A stretch of DNA of 64,000 nt from Kribbella sp. VKM Ac-2569. GTDB lineage: Bacteria; Actinomycetota; Actinomycetes; Propionibacteriales; Kribbellaceae. Below the pieces are notes generated by a model. That model was given only the letters and a program-made list of their open reading frames with translations, did no database searches and had not been told where the DNA came from. Positions 1 to 9,295 of the stretch are shown here, one piece after another. A program made the translations under genes and the position numbers. The stretch lies in assembly GCF_004216905.1 (NCBI RefSeq), contig NZ_SGXJ01000001.1:1984001-2048000 (forward strand), given 5' to 3'. The number at the start of each line of letters is the position of its first letter. The stretch's first letter is position 1.

Positions 1-393
1 GAACCAGTCGGTCACGCGCAGGATGACCGCACCGATCCGGCCGCGGAAATGCCCGGCCGCGATCCCGAGCACTGTCCCGATCACCATGCTGAGCAGTGCC
101 GCGAGGAAACCGATCAGCAGCGAGGTCCGGGATCCCCACCAGATCATCAGCAACACCGACCGCCCGGACTCGTCCGTGCCCAACGGATCGTCGAGACTCG
201 GCGGCGCCATCTTCGCCCCGGTACCGCTCACCACGTTCGTCACGCTGGCGTCGATGAAGAGCGGCGCTAGCAGTGCTAGCACTACGGCAACGGCGAGAAT
301 CACCAATCCCACGACACCGGCTCGATGCGTGCGGAAATCCGCCCAGAACCTTCCGATGGCACGCCGTCGTCGTACCCAGGTCACGTTGCTCAT
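1..393 (-). CDS. Peptide-type ABC transporter permease, DppC/OppC family (partial)
   Basis: Inner-membrane permease of a peptide/nickel-type ABC importer. The first 131 residues are visible and the gene runs off the left edge of the window. A positively charged N-terminus (VRRRRAIGRFWADFRTH) is followed by one strong membrane segment at about residues 26-46, then an extracytoplasmic stretch containing PLGTDESGRSV, a typical OppC N-terminal pattern. Membrane helices restart near residue 85. Its ATG lies inside the stop of the upstream permease gene (4-nt ATGA overlap), so the two are translationally coupled and should form a heterodimer. The transported substrate cannot be read from the sequence. 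The family call is safe; the rest of the operon (ATPases) would lie to the left. Confidence 0.88.
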   Translation of the reverse strand, partial: MSNVTWVRRRRAIGRFWADFRTHRAGVVGLVILAVAVVLALLAPLFIDASVTNVVSGTGAKMAPPSLDDPLGTDESGRSVLLMIWWGSRTSLLIGFLAALLSMVIGTVLGIAAGHFRGRIGAVILRVTDWF

Positions 394-1412
394 GCGGACC
401 TCACTCGCGGATCCAGCAGGTGGTAAACCACGTCCGCCAGCGTGTTCATCAGGATCACCGACACCGTGATCAGCAGGAACGTCCCCTGCATCAACGTGAA
501 GTCCGGCACCCGGATCGCCTCGTAGAACAGCTGCCCGAGCCCCGGCCAGCTGAAGATCGCCTCGACCGTCACGGCGCCCCCGACCACGAACCCGATCCGC
601 ATGAACACCAACGTCACGGTCGGCAGCAGCGCGTTCGGTACGGCGTGTTTCCGCCGTATGTCGTCGTCGCGCAAGCCCTTCGCCCGCGCGGTCGTGATGT
701 AGTCCTGCCCGACCTCGTCGATCACCGACGACCGCATCACCAGCAGGTACTGCGCGTAGACGACCGCGACCAGCGTCAAGCACGGCAGCACCATGTGCTG
801 CCCGACGTCCAGTACGCCGGCGAACCCGTCCGGCTTGTCGACGCTCGAGCTCCCGCGGGTCGGGAAGATCCCCGGAATCGGGCCGATTCCGGCCGCGAAC
901 ACCATCAACAGCAACAGCCCGAGCCAGAACGTCGGCACCGACCACAGCACCAGCGAGATGGCGGTCGACACCTTGTCGAACTTGCTGCCGGGCTTCCAGC
1001 CGGCCCGCGCTCCCTGCCAGAGACCGAGGCTCACCGCGAGCACCAACGCCGTACCGGTGAGCAGCAACGTCGACCCGATCCGCTCGCCGATCAGGTCGAG
1101 GACCGGCCGCTTGTACTCGTACGACGTCCCGAGGTCGAACCGCAGCGTCCGACCCACGAAATGCAGGAACTGCTCGGGAATCGACTTGTCCAGCCCGAGC
1201 CGCGCACGCTCCAGGTCCAACTGCTCCGGCGTCATGTTCCGGCCCTGCGCGAGCGCCCGGACCGGATCTCCCGGCAGCAACCGGAACAGGAAGAACGTCG
1301 CGACGATCACCATCGCGATGCTGAGCAACGCCCCGCCCGCCTTGGTCGCCCCGTACCGCAGCAACCCATGACGGACCGGCGTCTGCTCAAGCTCTTCTAC
1401 AGCGGTCGTCAT
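390..1412 (-). CDS. Peptide-type ABC transporter permease, DppB/OppB family
   Basis: Second membrane subunit (340 aa) of the dipeptide/oligopeptide-type importer. After a 20-residue cytoplasmic lead there is a helix (GALLSIAMVIVATFFLFRLLPGDPVRALA) carrying the LLPGDP motif typical of DppB. About six membrane segments follow, with the EAA-type loop around ARAKGLRDDDIRRKHAVPNA. The frame is open further upstream, but the ATG at 1412 overlaps the binding-protein stop by 4 nt (ATGA) and gives the normal family length, so I chose it. The order binding protein, DppB, DppC is a standard importer operon. No ATPase gene is seen in the window. Confidence 0.93.
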   Translation of the reverse strand: MTTAVEELEQTPVRHGLLRYGATKAGGALLSIAMVIVATFFLFRLLPGDPVRALAQGRNMTPEQLDLERARLGLDKSIPEQFLHFVGRTLRFDLGTSYEYKRPVLDLIGERIGSTLLLTGTALVLAVSLGLWQGARAGWKPGSKFDKVSTAISLVLWSVPTFWLGLLLLMVFAAGIGPIPGIFPTRGSSSVDKPDGFAGVLDVGQHMVLPCLTLVAVVYAQYLLVMRSSVIDEVGQDYITTARAKGLRDDDIRRKHAVPNALLPTVTLVFMRIGFVVGGAVTVEAIFSWPGLGQLFYEAIRVPDFTLMQGTFLLITVSVILMNTLADVVYHLLDPRVRSA

Positions 1413-3205
1413 TCGCGCTCGTCGGCCGCACCGCTGCGGCGTCGCAGTACGAAGAAGCCGGCGAGTGCGAGTACGACGACACCGCCCGCGACGCCCGCGA
1501 TCACGCCGGCGTTCGACCCACCTCCGTCGGCCGACGCGCCGTCCTTCGACACCGCCTCGAGCGTGTAGAACGGCCAGTACCCGGAACCGCCGTACAGCAG
1601 GCCCTTGTCCTCCGGGATCGGCGTGATGCTGGCGATCCGGTCCTTGCGGTAGCCCTCGAGGTCGTTCGGGTAGTAGAGCGCGATCACCGGAGCGTCGGTG
1701 TAGAGCCTTTCCTCCATTTTCTTGATCGTTTCCGCGCGCTTTCCGCGGTCGAGCTCTTTCTGCTGCTCGAGGTACAGGCTCTCGTATGTCGGGTCGCAGT
1801 AGAACGACTCGGTGCCGCCGCCGTCGCCGGACGCGGTCGGACGCCGGCTGCACAGGTGCGTGCCGAGCACCTCCTCCGGGTCCGGGTTCACCGACCAGCC
1901 GCTGATCGCGATGTCGAAGAGTGCCGTCGTACCGGTCTCCTCGCTGAACTTGCTGGAGTCCAGCCGCTTGGTGGTCAGCGTGACGCCGAGTTCCTTGAAC
2001 CAGCCGGTCAGGTACTCGGCGAGCTTCTCCTCGACCGGGGTGTCGGTGTGGATGCTGAACCGGAACTGCAGTTTCCGCGACCCGTCCGGCATCGTCCGAA
2101 CGCCGTCAGCGCCCTTCTTGTACCCCGCGTCGTCGAGGATCTTGTTCGCCTTCGCGAGGTCGAACGAGATCTTCTCGGCGCCGCTCGCCTCCCAGAAGAA
2201 GTCCTTGTACAGCGGCGGAATGATCGAGCCGTCAGCCGGTTTCGCCAGCCCGCCCTGGACCTCGTCGACCAGCTTCTGCTTGTCGATCGCGTAGTGCAGC
2301 GCGGTCCGCACCTTCGGATCCTTGAGCGCCGGATGCCCGTCACCGATCGGCTTGTTGTCGCTGGTCGTCGCGCCGTGGTTGATCTGCAGGTACGTCGCGC
2401 GCCGGCCCTGCGTGTTCCACTGGACGATGTTCTGGTCGCTCTTCAGGGACTCGAAGTCCGACGGGTTCAACCGGCCGATCAGGTCGATGTCACCCTTCTT
2501 CAGGCCGACGATCGAGGCCGCGGGGTTGTCGTAGAAGATGATCTGCAGCTCGTCGATCTTCGGGCGGCCGCGCCAGTAGTCCGGGTTCGCCTCCAGCCGG
2601 ACGAACTGGTCCTTCTTGTGCTCCACCGCGACGTACGGCCCGCTGCCGACGGTCGGGTACACCTCGGCCTCGTAGTCGCCGATCTTCGGGATCTTCTCCC
2701 AGACGTGCTTGGGCATGATCGGCACCGGGTTGTCCAGCATCGACGCCTGCGGGGCCTTGAGCTTGATGGTCAGCTCCTGACCGTTCGCGGTGACGCTCGC
2801 GAAGTTCTCCACCGCCGGCCCGTTGCCGGTCTTGGCGTCGTCGTCGGTCATCATCTTGTTGAACGTCCAGGCCGCGTCGGCGGCGGTGATCGGCTGCCCG
2901 TCCGACCACTTCGCCTGGCGGATCTTGAACGTCCAGGTCAGCCCGTCCGGCGATGTCGTCCACGACTCGGCCAGGTCCGGGCTGGGCTGCAGTGTTTTCG
3001 AGTCCGGCACCGTGAGGAAGCCGTAGATCATCCGCTGGATCGAGCCCGTCACCAGCCGTACGGCGAGGAACGGGTTCATCGAGTCGACCGACTGGGTCAC
3101 CCCGATCTTGATGACCTTCTTCGGCGCCGGCTCGGCCGCCATCGCCGTACCCGGCACCGCCGCCAGCACGCACAACGCCGCCAGCACCGCCAACAACTTC
3201 CTCAT
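1409..3205 (-). CDS. ABC transporter substrate-binding protein, family 5 (peptide type), with C-terminal membrane anchor
   Basis: Extracytoplasmic solute-binding protein of the SBP_bac_5 family (598 aa). It has a signal peptide (MRKLLAVLAAL...GTAMA, likely cleaved after AMA near residue 23) without a lipobox cysteine. The mature domain has family-5 features such as the start IKIGVTQSVDSMNPFLA, the AESWTTSPDGLTWTFKIR region and KWSDGQPITAAD. After residue about 555 comes a Gly/Ser linker, a hydrophobic helix (GVIAGVAGGVVVLALAGFFV) and a short RRR-containing tail, so the protein is probably anchored by its C-terminus instead of a lipid. It is first in the operon with two permeases. The ligand is not predictable; nickel or oligosaccharide relatives exist in the same family. 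Confidence 0.92.
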   Translation of the reverse strand: MRKLLAVLAALCVLAAVPGTAMAAEPAPKKVIKIGVTQSVDSMNPFLAVRLVTGSIQRMIYGFLTVPDSKTLQPSPDLAESWTTSPDGLTWTFKIRQAKWSDGQPITAADAAWTFNKMMTDDDAKTGNGPAVENFASVTANGQELTIKLKAPQASMLDNPVPIMPKHVWEKIPKIGDYEAEVYPTVGSGPYVAVEHKKDQFVRLEANPDYWRGRPKIDELQIIFYDNPAASIVGLKKGDIDLIGRLNPSDFESLKSDQNIVQWNTQGRRATYLQINHGATTSDNKPIGDGHPALKDPKVRTALHYAIDKQKLVDEVQGGLAKPADGSIIPPLYKDFFWEASGAEKISFDLAKANKILDDAGYKKGADGVRTMPDGSRKLQFRFSIHTDTPVEEKLAEYLTGWFKELGVTLTTKRLDSSKFSEETGTTALFDIAISGWSVNPDPEEVLGTHLCSRRPTASGDGGGTESFYCDPTYESLYLEQQKELDRGKRAETIKKMEERLYTDAPVIALYYPNDLEGYRKDRIASITPIPEDKGLLYGGSGYWPFYTLEAVSKDGASADGGGSNAGVIAGVAGGVVVLALAGFFVLRRRSGAADERE

Positions 3206-3375
3206 TGGGCCGCCCCACCTTCAGCTGGTGTTGGTGTTTGGGGACGAACCCACACCAGCAACCACCACCCTGTCAACAAGATACGAAACTTTGTCACCTC
3301 GAAGTAACCTTCTTACCGGCCGGGCCCGGCAAATGCGGCGACAGAACAAGCTGACGAAGGTAACCTCACCAAGTC

Positions 3376-4242
3376 ATGGAGACATCCGAGGTCACACGTG
3401 CGATCGCGGCTGCGACTTCGATCGCGGCATCGCTCGACCTGCCGGCGAACGACGCGATCGTTCTCCACAACTCGAACAAGCTGGCGCTGCGGCTGACGCC
3501 GTACGACGTCTTTGCCCGCGTCGCCCCGGTGGGGCAAGAGGTTGCGCAGTTCGAGGTCGAGCTCGCTCAACGGCTCGCCGAGGTCGGATCTCCGGTGGCC
3601 GCCTTGGACCCTCGGGTTGAGCCGCTCGTGTACACGCGCGACGGCTTCGCAGTGACGCTGTGGACCTACTACGAGCCCGTGACACCTCACGTCTCACCTG
3701 TCGACTACGCCAAGGCGCTGGAGCAGTTGCACGCCGGCATGCGCAAGGTCGATGTGGCGAGCCCGCACTTCTCGGATCGAATCGCCGAGGCGGAAGAGAT
3801 CGTCGCCAACCCGAGCCTCTCGCCGGAGCTCCCCGACGCAGACCGCGTGTTCCTCGGCAGCAGACTACGAAGCCTGCGACAGGCGATCGACGACCGCGGC
3901 GCCGAGGAGCAGTTGCTCCACGGCGAGCCGCATCCAGGCAATGTGCTCAGCACGACGTACGGCCCGTTGTTCATCGACTTCGAGACGTGCTGCCGTGGAC
4001 CCGTCGAATTCGATCTCGCCCATGTCCCCGTGGCGGTCTGCGAGCAGTACCCGGGCGTCGACCAAGGACTGCTGGACGAGTGCCGGCAACTCGTTCTCGC
4101 GATGGTCGCAGCGTGGCGCTGGGACGCCGGCGACCAATTCCCGAACGGCCGGCAATGGGGAGAGGATTTCCTCCGCGTACTGCGCGCAGGCCCACCCTGG
4201 CCAACCCTCGACACCATGGCCACCCGACTGAACGGCCAGTAG
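3376..4242 (+). CDS. Aminoglycoside phosphotransferase-fold kinase (APH family)
   Basis: 288-aa member of the APH/choline-kinase-like fold. The catalytic loop is visible as LLHGEPHPGNVL (Brenner-type HxDxxxxN with Glu in place of the usual Asp), followed by LFIDFETCCRGPVEFDLAH, the metal-binding D/E loop. The N-terminal lobe has the nucleotide-binding strand region NKLALRLTPYDVFARV. Family members phosphorylate small hydroxylated molecules; some give antibiotic resistance, many are metabolic. Nothing nearby tells the substrate. It is divergent from the peptide importer across a 170-bp gap in which I see only a possible -35 hexamer (TTGACA, minus strand, 3276-3271) for the importer. The start ATG gives the usual family length. 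Confidence 0.85.
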   Translation: METSEVTRAIAAATSIAASLDLPANDAIVLHNSNKLALRLTPYDVFARVAPVGQEVAQFEVELAQRLAEVGSPVAALDPRVEPLVYTRDGFAVTLWTYYEPVTPHVSPVDYAKALEQLHAGMRKVDVASPHFSDRIAEAEEIVANPSLSPELPDADRVFLGSRLRSLRQAIDDRGAEEQLLHGEPHPGNVLSTTYGPLFIDFETCCRGPVEFDLAHVPVAVCEQYPGVDQGLLDECRQLVLAMVAAWRWDAGDQFPNGRQWGEDFLRVLRAGPPWPTLDTMATRLNGQ

Positions 4243-4290
4243 AACTCTCTGACCACAGTCCAACGCCTGCGCACTACACCCATGGGCTTG

Positions 4291-4308
4291 ACTACACGAT
4301 CGTGTAGT
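4291..4308. promoter_or_regulatory. 18-bp perfect palindrome, likely TetR operator
   Basis: ACTACACGATCGTGTAGT is a perfect inverted repeat ending 36 bp before the TetR start codon. A possible -35 hexamer TTGACT (4288-4293) overlaps its left edge. Position and symmetry fit an autoregulatory operator for the TetR-ABC exporter operon. Binding is inferred. Confidence 0.75.
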
Positions 4309-4344
4309 AGTTTGCTTTTGTGTGTAGGGAGAGGAGGAGTTGGG

Positions 4345-4947
4345 ATGGAGCGTCCGGCGGATGACTTGACGGCTCGGGCCCGGATTCGGGATGCGGCGAT
4401 CCGGTTGTTCGGGGAGCGGGGGATCGAGGGAGCCTCGATCCGGGACATCGCGGCCGAGGCGGGGGTGTCGTCGGGGTTGGTGCGGCATCACTTCGGGTCG
4501 AAGGAGGCGTTGCGCGAGGCGTGTGACCGGTATGCGAAGGAGCGGATGCTTCAGATCGGCGCCGAGCTCACGCAGGATCACGACCTCACCGGGCTCGATC
4601 CGCTGGCGCTGCACCCGGTGGCGTTCCCGCTGCAGCTCTACATCGTGCGTTCGATGATGGACGGTTCGGAGACCGCGACCGCGCTCTTTCTCGAGGGCGT
4701 CGACGCGGTCGAGGAGTGGACGACCAGTTTCGGCATCAACCCCAAGGACCGGCGCGGGTACGCCGCTGCGCTGGCCGCGATCAAGCTGAGCGTGTTCGTG
4801 TTCCGCGACCAGGTCTCGAAGGCGCTCGGCGAGGACATCACCACCCCGGCGGGCTACAACCGGATCGGGCAGGCCTTGATGGAGGTCTTCACGATCCCGC
4901 TGCTCACTCAGGAACAAGTCGACAACATGCGGAAACAGGAGAAGTGA
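4345..4947 (+). CDS. TetR/AcrR family transcriptional regulator
   Basis: 200-aa one-component repressor. The N-terminal helix-turn-helix covers about residues 10-57 ([40 protein letters not shown]). The C-terminal half is the ligand/dimerisation domain. An upstream in-frame start at 4282 exists, but the ATG at 4345 is preceded by a strong GAGGAGGAG ribosome site (4331-4339) and begins at the family-typical position, so I use it. Its stop is 2 bp before the ATPase gene, so it is the first gene of a regulator-exporter operon. It probably represses the operon through the palindrome at 4291-4308 until an exporter substrate binds. The inducer is unknown. Confidence 0.93.
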   Translation: MERPADDLTARARIRDAAIRLFGERGIEGASIRDIAAEAGVSSGLVRHHFGSKEALREACDRYAKERMLQIGAELTQDHDLTGLDPLALHPVAFPLQLYIVRSMMDGSETATALFLEGVDAVEEWTTSFGINPKDRRGYAAALAAIKLSVFVFRDQVSKALGEDITTPAGYNRIGQALMEVFTIPLLTQEQVDNMRKQEK

Positions 4948-4949
4948 TC

Positions 4950-5846
4950 ATGCCGGCTGCGATCAGCACGGAAGGTCTGGTCAAGTCGTTCGGGCGGACC
5001 TACGCACTGGACGGTCTCGACCTCGCGGTGCGAACCGGTGAGGTGCACGGGTTCCTCGGCCCGAACGGCGCGGGGAAGACCACCACCATTCGCATTCTGC
5101 TCGGAATGACCCGCGCGGACGAAGGTACAGCGCGGGTCCTGGACGGCGACCCGTGGTCGGACGCGACCGAGCTGCACCGGCGGCTCGCGTACGTGCCGGG
5201 CGACGTGACGCTGTGGCCGAACCTGTCCGGCGGCGAGGCGATCGATCTGCTCGGCCGGATGCGCGGCGGCGTGGACAAGAAGCGAAAGGCCGAGCTGCTG
5301 GAGCGTTTCGATCTCGATCCGCGGAAGAAGGCCCGTGCGTACTCGAAGGGCAACCGGCAGAAGGTCGCCCTGGTCGCCGCGTTCGCGTCCGACGTCGAGC
5401 TGCTGCTCCTCGACGAGCCGACCTCCGGGCTGGATCCGTTGATGGAGGAGGTCTTCCGCGAGATCGTGCAGGAGATCAGCGACCGCGACGGCCGGACCGT
5501 ACTGCTGTCCAGCCACATCCTGTCCGAGGTCGAGGCGCTGTGCGATCGCGTCACGATCATCCGGGCCGGCCGCGCCGTCGAGAGCGGCACGCTGAACGAG
5601 CTGCGCCACCTCACCCGTACGTCGATCCAGGCCGAGCTGGTCGGTCCGATGGACGGTCTGGCCCAGCTCAACGGCGTCCACGATCTGCAGGTGGACGACG
5701 ACCGCGTCCGCTTCGACGTCGACACGGACGAGATCAACCCGGTACTGCGGCGTTTGACGGAGATCGGCGTACGGAGTCTCGTGAGCCAGCCGCCGTCGCT
5801 GGAGGAACTGTTCCTGCGCCTGTACGAACCCGAGGCCGTGAAATGA
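4950..5846 (+). CDS. ABC exporter ATP-binding protein
   Basis: Cytoplasmic ATPase (298 aa) of an ABC-2-type drug or polyketide exporter. Walker A is GPNGAGKTT (residues 37-45), the signature is YSKGNRQK (131-138), an accepted variant of LSGGQ in drug exporters, and Walker B is [13 protein letters not shown] (151 on). The switch histidine lies in [13 protein letters not shown]. The C-terminal roughly 70 residues form the usual DrrA-type extension. The reading frame is open upstream, but the ATG at 4950 follows the TetR stop directly and starts at the first conserved strand. It overlaps the permease gene by 4 nt (ATGA). Confidence 0.95.
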   Translation: MPAAISTEGLVKSFGRTYALDGLDLAVRTGEVHGFLGPNGAGKTTTIRILLGMTRADEGTARVLDGDPWSDATELHRRLAYVPGDVTLWPNLSGGEAIDLLGRMRGGVDKKRKAELLERFDLDPRKKARAYSKGNRQKVALVAAFASDVELLLLDEPTSGLDPLMEEVFREIVQEISDRDGRTVLLSSHILSEVEALCDRVTIIRAGRAVESGTLNELRHLTRTSIQAELVGPMDGLAQLNGVHDLQVDDDRVRFDVDTDEINPVLRRLTEIGVRSLVSQPPSLEELFLRLYEPEAVK

Positions 5847-7429
5847 AGAGCCTGGCAGGAACCGGCGGCCTGATCCGGCTGATCCTGCGCCGCGACCGCG
5901 TCGTACTGCCGCTCTGGATCGTACTGCTCGTGGCGATCTCGGTGAGCTACGTACAGGAGTACGGCGACCTGTTCCCGACGCCAGAGGCGCGGGTCAAGTA
6001 CGCGAGCAACGCCGGCTTCATCACCTTGTACGGCGAACTTTCCGGGCCGAGCCTGGGCGAGTTCGTCACCTGGCGACTCGGCTTCGTACCGGTGATGGTC
6101 GGTCTGATCAGCCTGCTCACGGTGATCCGGCACACCCGCGTCGACGAGGAGTCCGGCCGCCGTGAGTTGCTCGGGGCAACTGTCGTCGGCCGGCACGCGC
6201 AGCTCGCGGCAGCCCTCGCCACGGTCCTCGGTGCGAACCTCGTACTCGCCGTACTGCTTGCCCTCGGCATGCACAGCCAGGACCTGCCGCTGTCCGGATC
6301 GATTGCCATCGGCATCGTCTACGCCGGCACCGGCTGGCTCTTCGCGGCCGTCGGCGCCGTCGCGGCCCAGCTGACCGCGAGCGCCGGGACAGCGCGCGGC
6401 ATCGCGATCGGCGTACTCGGTGGAGCCTATGTACTGCGGGCCGCCGGTGACACCAGTGCGCACACGGACGGCCCACTCGCGTGGTTGTCGTACCTGTCCC
6501 CGATCGCCTGGGCACAACGGATCCACCCGTACGCCGACAACCGTTGGTGGTTGGGCGTCGTGGTCCTCGCAGCAACCGTTGCACTCATCACGACCGCCTT
6601 CCAACTCGCCGTACGGCGGGACGTCGGCTCCGGCCTGCTCCCCGATCGGCTCGGCCCCGCGGACGGCACCATGGGCTCGCCGCTCGCGCTGGCGTGGCGC
6701 CTGCACCGCGGCCTGCTCGCCGCGTGGACGGTCGGATTCGCCTTGCTGGGCTTGCTTTTCGGCGGTGTCGCCGAGGGCGTCGGCGACATGATGCGCGACG
6801 ACCCGAGCGTGCAGGAGATGTTCCGGCGGATGGGCGGCGCGGCCGGGTTGATCGACTCGTTCCTGGCCGGGGTGATGACGCTCGTCGGCCTGATCGCCTC
6901 GGCGTACGCCGTCCAGGCGACGTTGCGGATGCGGGTCGAGGAGAGCAGCGGACGGGCCGAGCCGGTGCTGGCGACCGCGACGAGTCGCTGGCAGTGGGCC
7001 GCGAGTCACCTCGTGTTCAGCCTGCTGGGGCCGGCCGTCGCGCTGCTCGCAGCGGGTGTCGCCGAAGGGCTGGCGTACGGCGTGGCGATCGGCGATGTGG
7101 GCGGACAACTGCCGCGACTGATCGGTGCGGCGCTCGCGCAGTTGCCGGCCGTCTGGGTACTGGCCGCGATCGCGATCGCGATCTTCGGGTTCTTCCCGCA
7201 GGCTTCGATGGCGTCCTGGGCCGGACCGACGGTGTGCATCTTGATCGGCCTGGTGAGCGCCGGTGTCAGCACCGCCGGCTGGATCCGCGACATCTCGCCG
7301 TTCACGCATCTGCCCTCGCTCCCCGGCGGGTCAGCACAAGCCGGTCCGTTCCTCGTCCTCCTCGGGATCGCGATCGTCGTAGGCCTCGCCGGTCTGGTCG
7401 GGCTACGCCGCAGGGACCTGCCGGCGTAG
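5843..7429 (+). CDS. ABC-2 exporter permease, polyketide-antibiotic exporter type
   Basis: Polytopic membrane protein of 528 aa with about 12 hydrophobic segments in two similar halves. Each half begins with a short charged stretch then a helix ([41 protein letters not shown]) and contains the repeated RxRVxEESGRxE-type loop ([28 protein letters not shown]). This internal duplication is typical of the COG3559 exporter family next to TetR regulators. It is coupled to the ATPase gene by a 4-nt overlap. It likely exports a hydrophobic toxin, antibiotic or lipid. The next gene is convergent, with only 3 bp between the stop codons. Confidence 0.92.
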   Translation: MKSLAGTGGLIRLILRRDRVVLPLWIVLLVAISVSYVQEYGDLFPTPEARVKYASNAGFITLYGELSGPSLGEFVTWRLGFVPVMVGLISLLTVIRHTRVDEESGRRELLGATVVGRHAQLAAALATVLGANLVLAVLLALGMHSQDLPLSGSIAIGIVYAGTGWLFAAVGAVAAQLTASAGTARGIAIGVLGGAYVLRAAGDTSAHTDGPLAWLSYLSPIAWAQRIHPYADNRWWLGVVVLAATVALITTAFQLAVRRDVGSGLLPDRLGPADGTMGSPLALAWRLHRGLLAAWTVGFALLGLLFGGVAEGVGDMMRDDPSVQEMFRRMGGAAGLIDSFLAGVMTLVGLIASAYAVQATLRMRVEESSGRAEPVLATATSRWQWAASHLVFSLLGPAVALLAAGVAEGLAYGVAIGDVGGQLPRLIGAALAQLPAVWVLAAIAIAIFGFFPQASMASWAGPTVCILIGLVSAGVSTAGWIRDISPFTHLPSLPGGSAQAGPFLVLLGIAIVVGLAGLVGLRRRDLPA

Positions 7430-7432
7430 ATC

Positions 7433-8200
7433 TCAGCGGCGGGCGTTCCGGGACCAGCCGAAGCAGTAGACGCCGAAGGCCGCGATCCCGACCGCCAGCA
7501 CGGTCAGCAGCACCGAACCGAACGGCTGCTCCTTGATCGTGTGCAGCGCGGTATCGAGACCGCCGGCCTTCTGCGGGTCGTAGTCGATCGCCGCCCACCC
7601 GAACAGCACACCGACCACGACGAACGCGATCCCCTTCGCGAAGTACCCGATCCGGCCCAGCAGGATGGTCACCTCCGAGACACCGCCGACCAGGTCCTCG
7701 GTGAACTTCTTCGTGATCGCCTTGTACCCGTGGTAGCAGCCGATCCCGATGATCGCGACCCCGACGGCGACGATCAGGACCCGGCCCGCGCCGTGCGCCA
7801 TCAGCCGGGCGGAAACCGTACGCTGCCCGCCGCTGCTCGAGGCGCCGGAGCCGACGGCGACCTTGACCGCGCTGACACCCAGCACGAGGTACACGATCGC
7901 GCGGCCGGCCGAGGACACCTTCTTGTGCAGGTCCAGGTTCCCCCAGCCGAGCTCGAGGACCCGCCAGATGACCAGCGTGAACAGGCCGATCGCGACGACC
8001 CACAACAGCACTCCACCGAGCGGCTTGCTGCCCAGCTCCTGCAGAGCGCCTTGCTGCGAGGCCTCCTGCGACGACTTGCCGAAGGCGAGTTGCAGCGCGA
8101 TCCAGGCGACCAACAGATGTACGACGCCGTACGCGATGAGACCGACCGTGATCGCAAGGTCGTACGGTCGGCTGTGGCGGACTTCTTGGGCGGTACTCAC
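7433..8200 (-). CDS. DUF1206 membrane protein
   Basis: 255-aa integral membrane protein made of three tandem two-helix units, each starting with a Gly/Arg-rich turn (LIAYGVVHLLVAWIAL; AGRVLIVAVGVAIIGIGCYHG; RIGYFAKGIAFVVVGVLFG). This matches the repeated DUF1206 family, whose function is not established. The frame is open far upstream inside the SpoIIM-like gene; I chose the GTG at 8200 because it gives VSTAQEVRHSRPYDLA, the normal family start, and sits just beyond the SpoIIM stop (29-bp gap). The two genes are probably co-transcribed. The start could differ by a few codons. Confidence 0.85.
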   Translation of the reverse strand: MSTAQEVRHSRPYDLAITVGLIAYGVVHLLVAWIALQLAFGKSSQEASQQGALQELGSKPLGGVLLWVVAIGLFTLVIWRVLELGWGNLDLHKKVSSAGRAIVYLVLGVSAVKVAVGSGASSSGGQRTVSARLMAHGAGRVLIVAVGVAIIGIGCYHGYKAITKKFTEDLVGGVSEVTILLGRIGYFAKGIAFVVVGVLFGWAAIDYDPQKAGGLDTALHTIKEQPFGSVLLTVLAVGIAAFGVYCFGWSRNARR

Positions 8201-8229
8201 ATCAGCACCAGTGCCCAGAGCCGAAACGG

Positions 8230-9225
8230 TCAGGCCGAGACAGGTGCCGTGGCCTCGCGGTCCGATTCGTCGATATCGCCGTACTCGCCCTGGCGGTGGG
8301 CTCGACGGCCGAGGGTCCAGACGTAGGTGAAGAACGCCAGCTCGGCGAGGATGCCGATCGTGATGCGGACCGGGCCGGGCAGGAACGGTGTGACGAAGGC
8401 TTCGATCAGGCCGGTGACGAGGAGGACCGCGGCGAGGCCGATCGCCATCCCGACGGTGGCGCGGCCGGTTTGGGCGACCGACTGCATGCGGGTCCGCGGC
8501 CCCGGTACGACCCAGGACCAACCGAGCCGCAGGCCGGCCGCGGTCGCGACGAACACCGCGGTCAGCTCGAGCAGACCGTGCGGGGTGATCAGGCTGAAGA
8601 ACAGACCGCCCTTGTCGTGGCTGATCATCAGCCCGGCGCTGAGGCCGAGGTTGAGCGCGTTGTCCCAGAGGATGAAGACGGACGGGATCAGCAGGATGCC
8701 GAGCGCGAGTACGGCGGCACTGATCGTGGCGTTGTTGATCCAGACACGGAGTGCGAAGTCCTGTGCGGGGTTCTCCGAGTAGTAGGACTCGAAGTCGTGC
8801 TCGACGAGCTGCTTGATCTGGTCCGGCGTACCGATCGAGTCCACCACCTCCGGGTGCGCCAGCACCCGCCACGCGGTCCAGGCCGCGACCAGGTAGAAGA
8901 GCAGACCGATGGTGACCCACCAGCGTCTGGAGGCGTAGAGCGCGGCCGGGAAGCTGACCAGGAAGTACTTCGAGATGTCACGCCAGACGGGTGCCTGCGC
9001 ACCTGTCACGGCACCACGCGCGTCGGCGATCAGCCCGGACAGGCGACCGATCGAGACCGGATCCGCTCCGGCTGCTCGCAGCGCGGCCAGGTGCGTGCCG
9101 ACGCGCTGGTAGAGCACTACGAGCTCTTCGGCCTCCGCACCGGACAGGCGGCGCTGGCGGCGGGTCAGGTAGGCCAGGCGGTCCCACTGCGGCTGGTGCA
9201 CCGAGACAAACGCTTCTACGTCCAC
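8230..9225 (-). CDS. Stage II sporulation protein M-like membrane protein
   Basis: 331-aa protein of the SpoIIM/integral membrane DUF95 family. The N-terminal 100 residues are soluble (DVEAFVSVHQPQWDRLAYL, RLSGAEAEELVVLYQRVGTHLA). They are followed by about five membrane segments with the family pattern GLLELTAVFVATAAGLRLGWS. A GTG at 9225 lies 5 nt after a GGAGG ribosome site (9231-9235). An earlier GTG (9240) would use that site as coding sequence, so the later one is preferred. In bacilli SpoIIM works in peptidoglycan remodelling during engulfment; in actinobacteria its homologues pair divergently with RDD proteins, as here, and the role is unknown. Confidence 0.88.
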   Translation of the reverse strand: MDVEAFVSVHQPQWDRLAYLTRRQRRLSGAEAEELVVLYQRVGTHLAALRAAGADPVSIGRLSGLIADARGAVTGAQAPVWRDISKYFLVSFPAALYASRRWWVTIGLLFYLVAAWTAWRVLAHPEVVDSIGTPDQIKQLVEHDFESYYSENPAQDFALRVWINNATISAAVLALGILLIPSVFILWDNALNLGLSAGLMISHDKGGLFFSLITPHGLLELTAVFVATAAGLRLGWSWVVPGPRTRMQSVAQTGRATVGMAIGLAAVLLVTGLIEAFVTPFLPGPVRITIGILAELAFFTYVWTLGRRAHRQGEYGDIDESDREATAPVSA

Positions 9226-9295
9226 CGCCACCTCCTCCACCCGTGTGGTGGCAGACTAACCGGACCGAGTGTCTACCGAGGAGCGGGGCGGCGGA

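Noticed and set aside
273..1568. 431-aa plus-strand reading frame opposite the ABC permease
   Set aside because: Low-complexity Arg/Gln/His-rich composition typical of antisense frames in GC-rich DNA; the minus-strand permease has clear family motifs.
3301..3367. GAAGTAACCTT / GAAGGTAACCT near-direct repeats between importer and APH genes
   Set aside because: Only two imperfect copies, 55 bp apart, with no symmetry or link to a regulator in the window.
5000..7309. 769-aa minus-strand reading frame opposite the TetR-linked ABC exporter
   Set aside because: Antisense to two genes with intact motifs; no recognisable domain or ribosome site.
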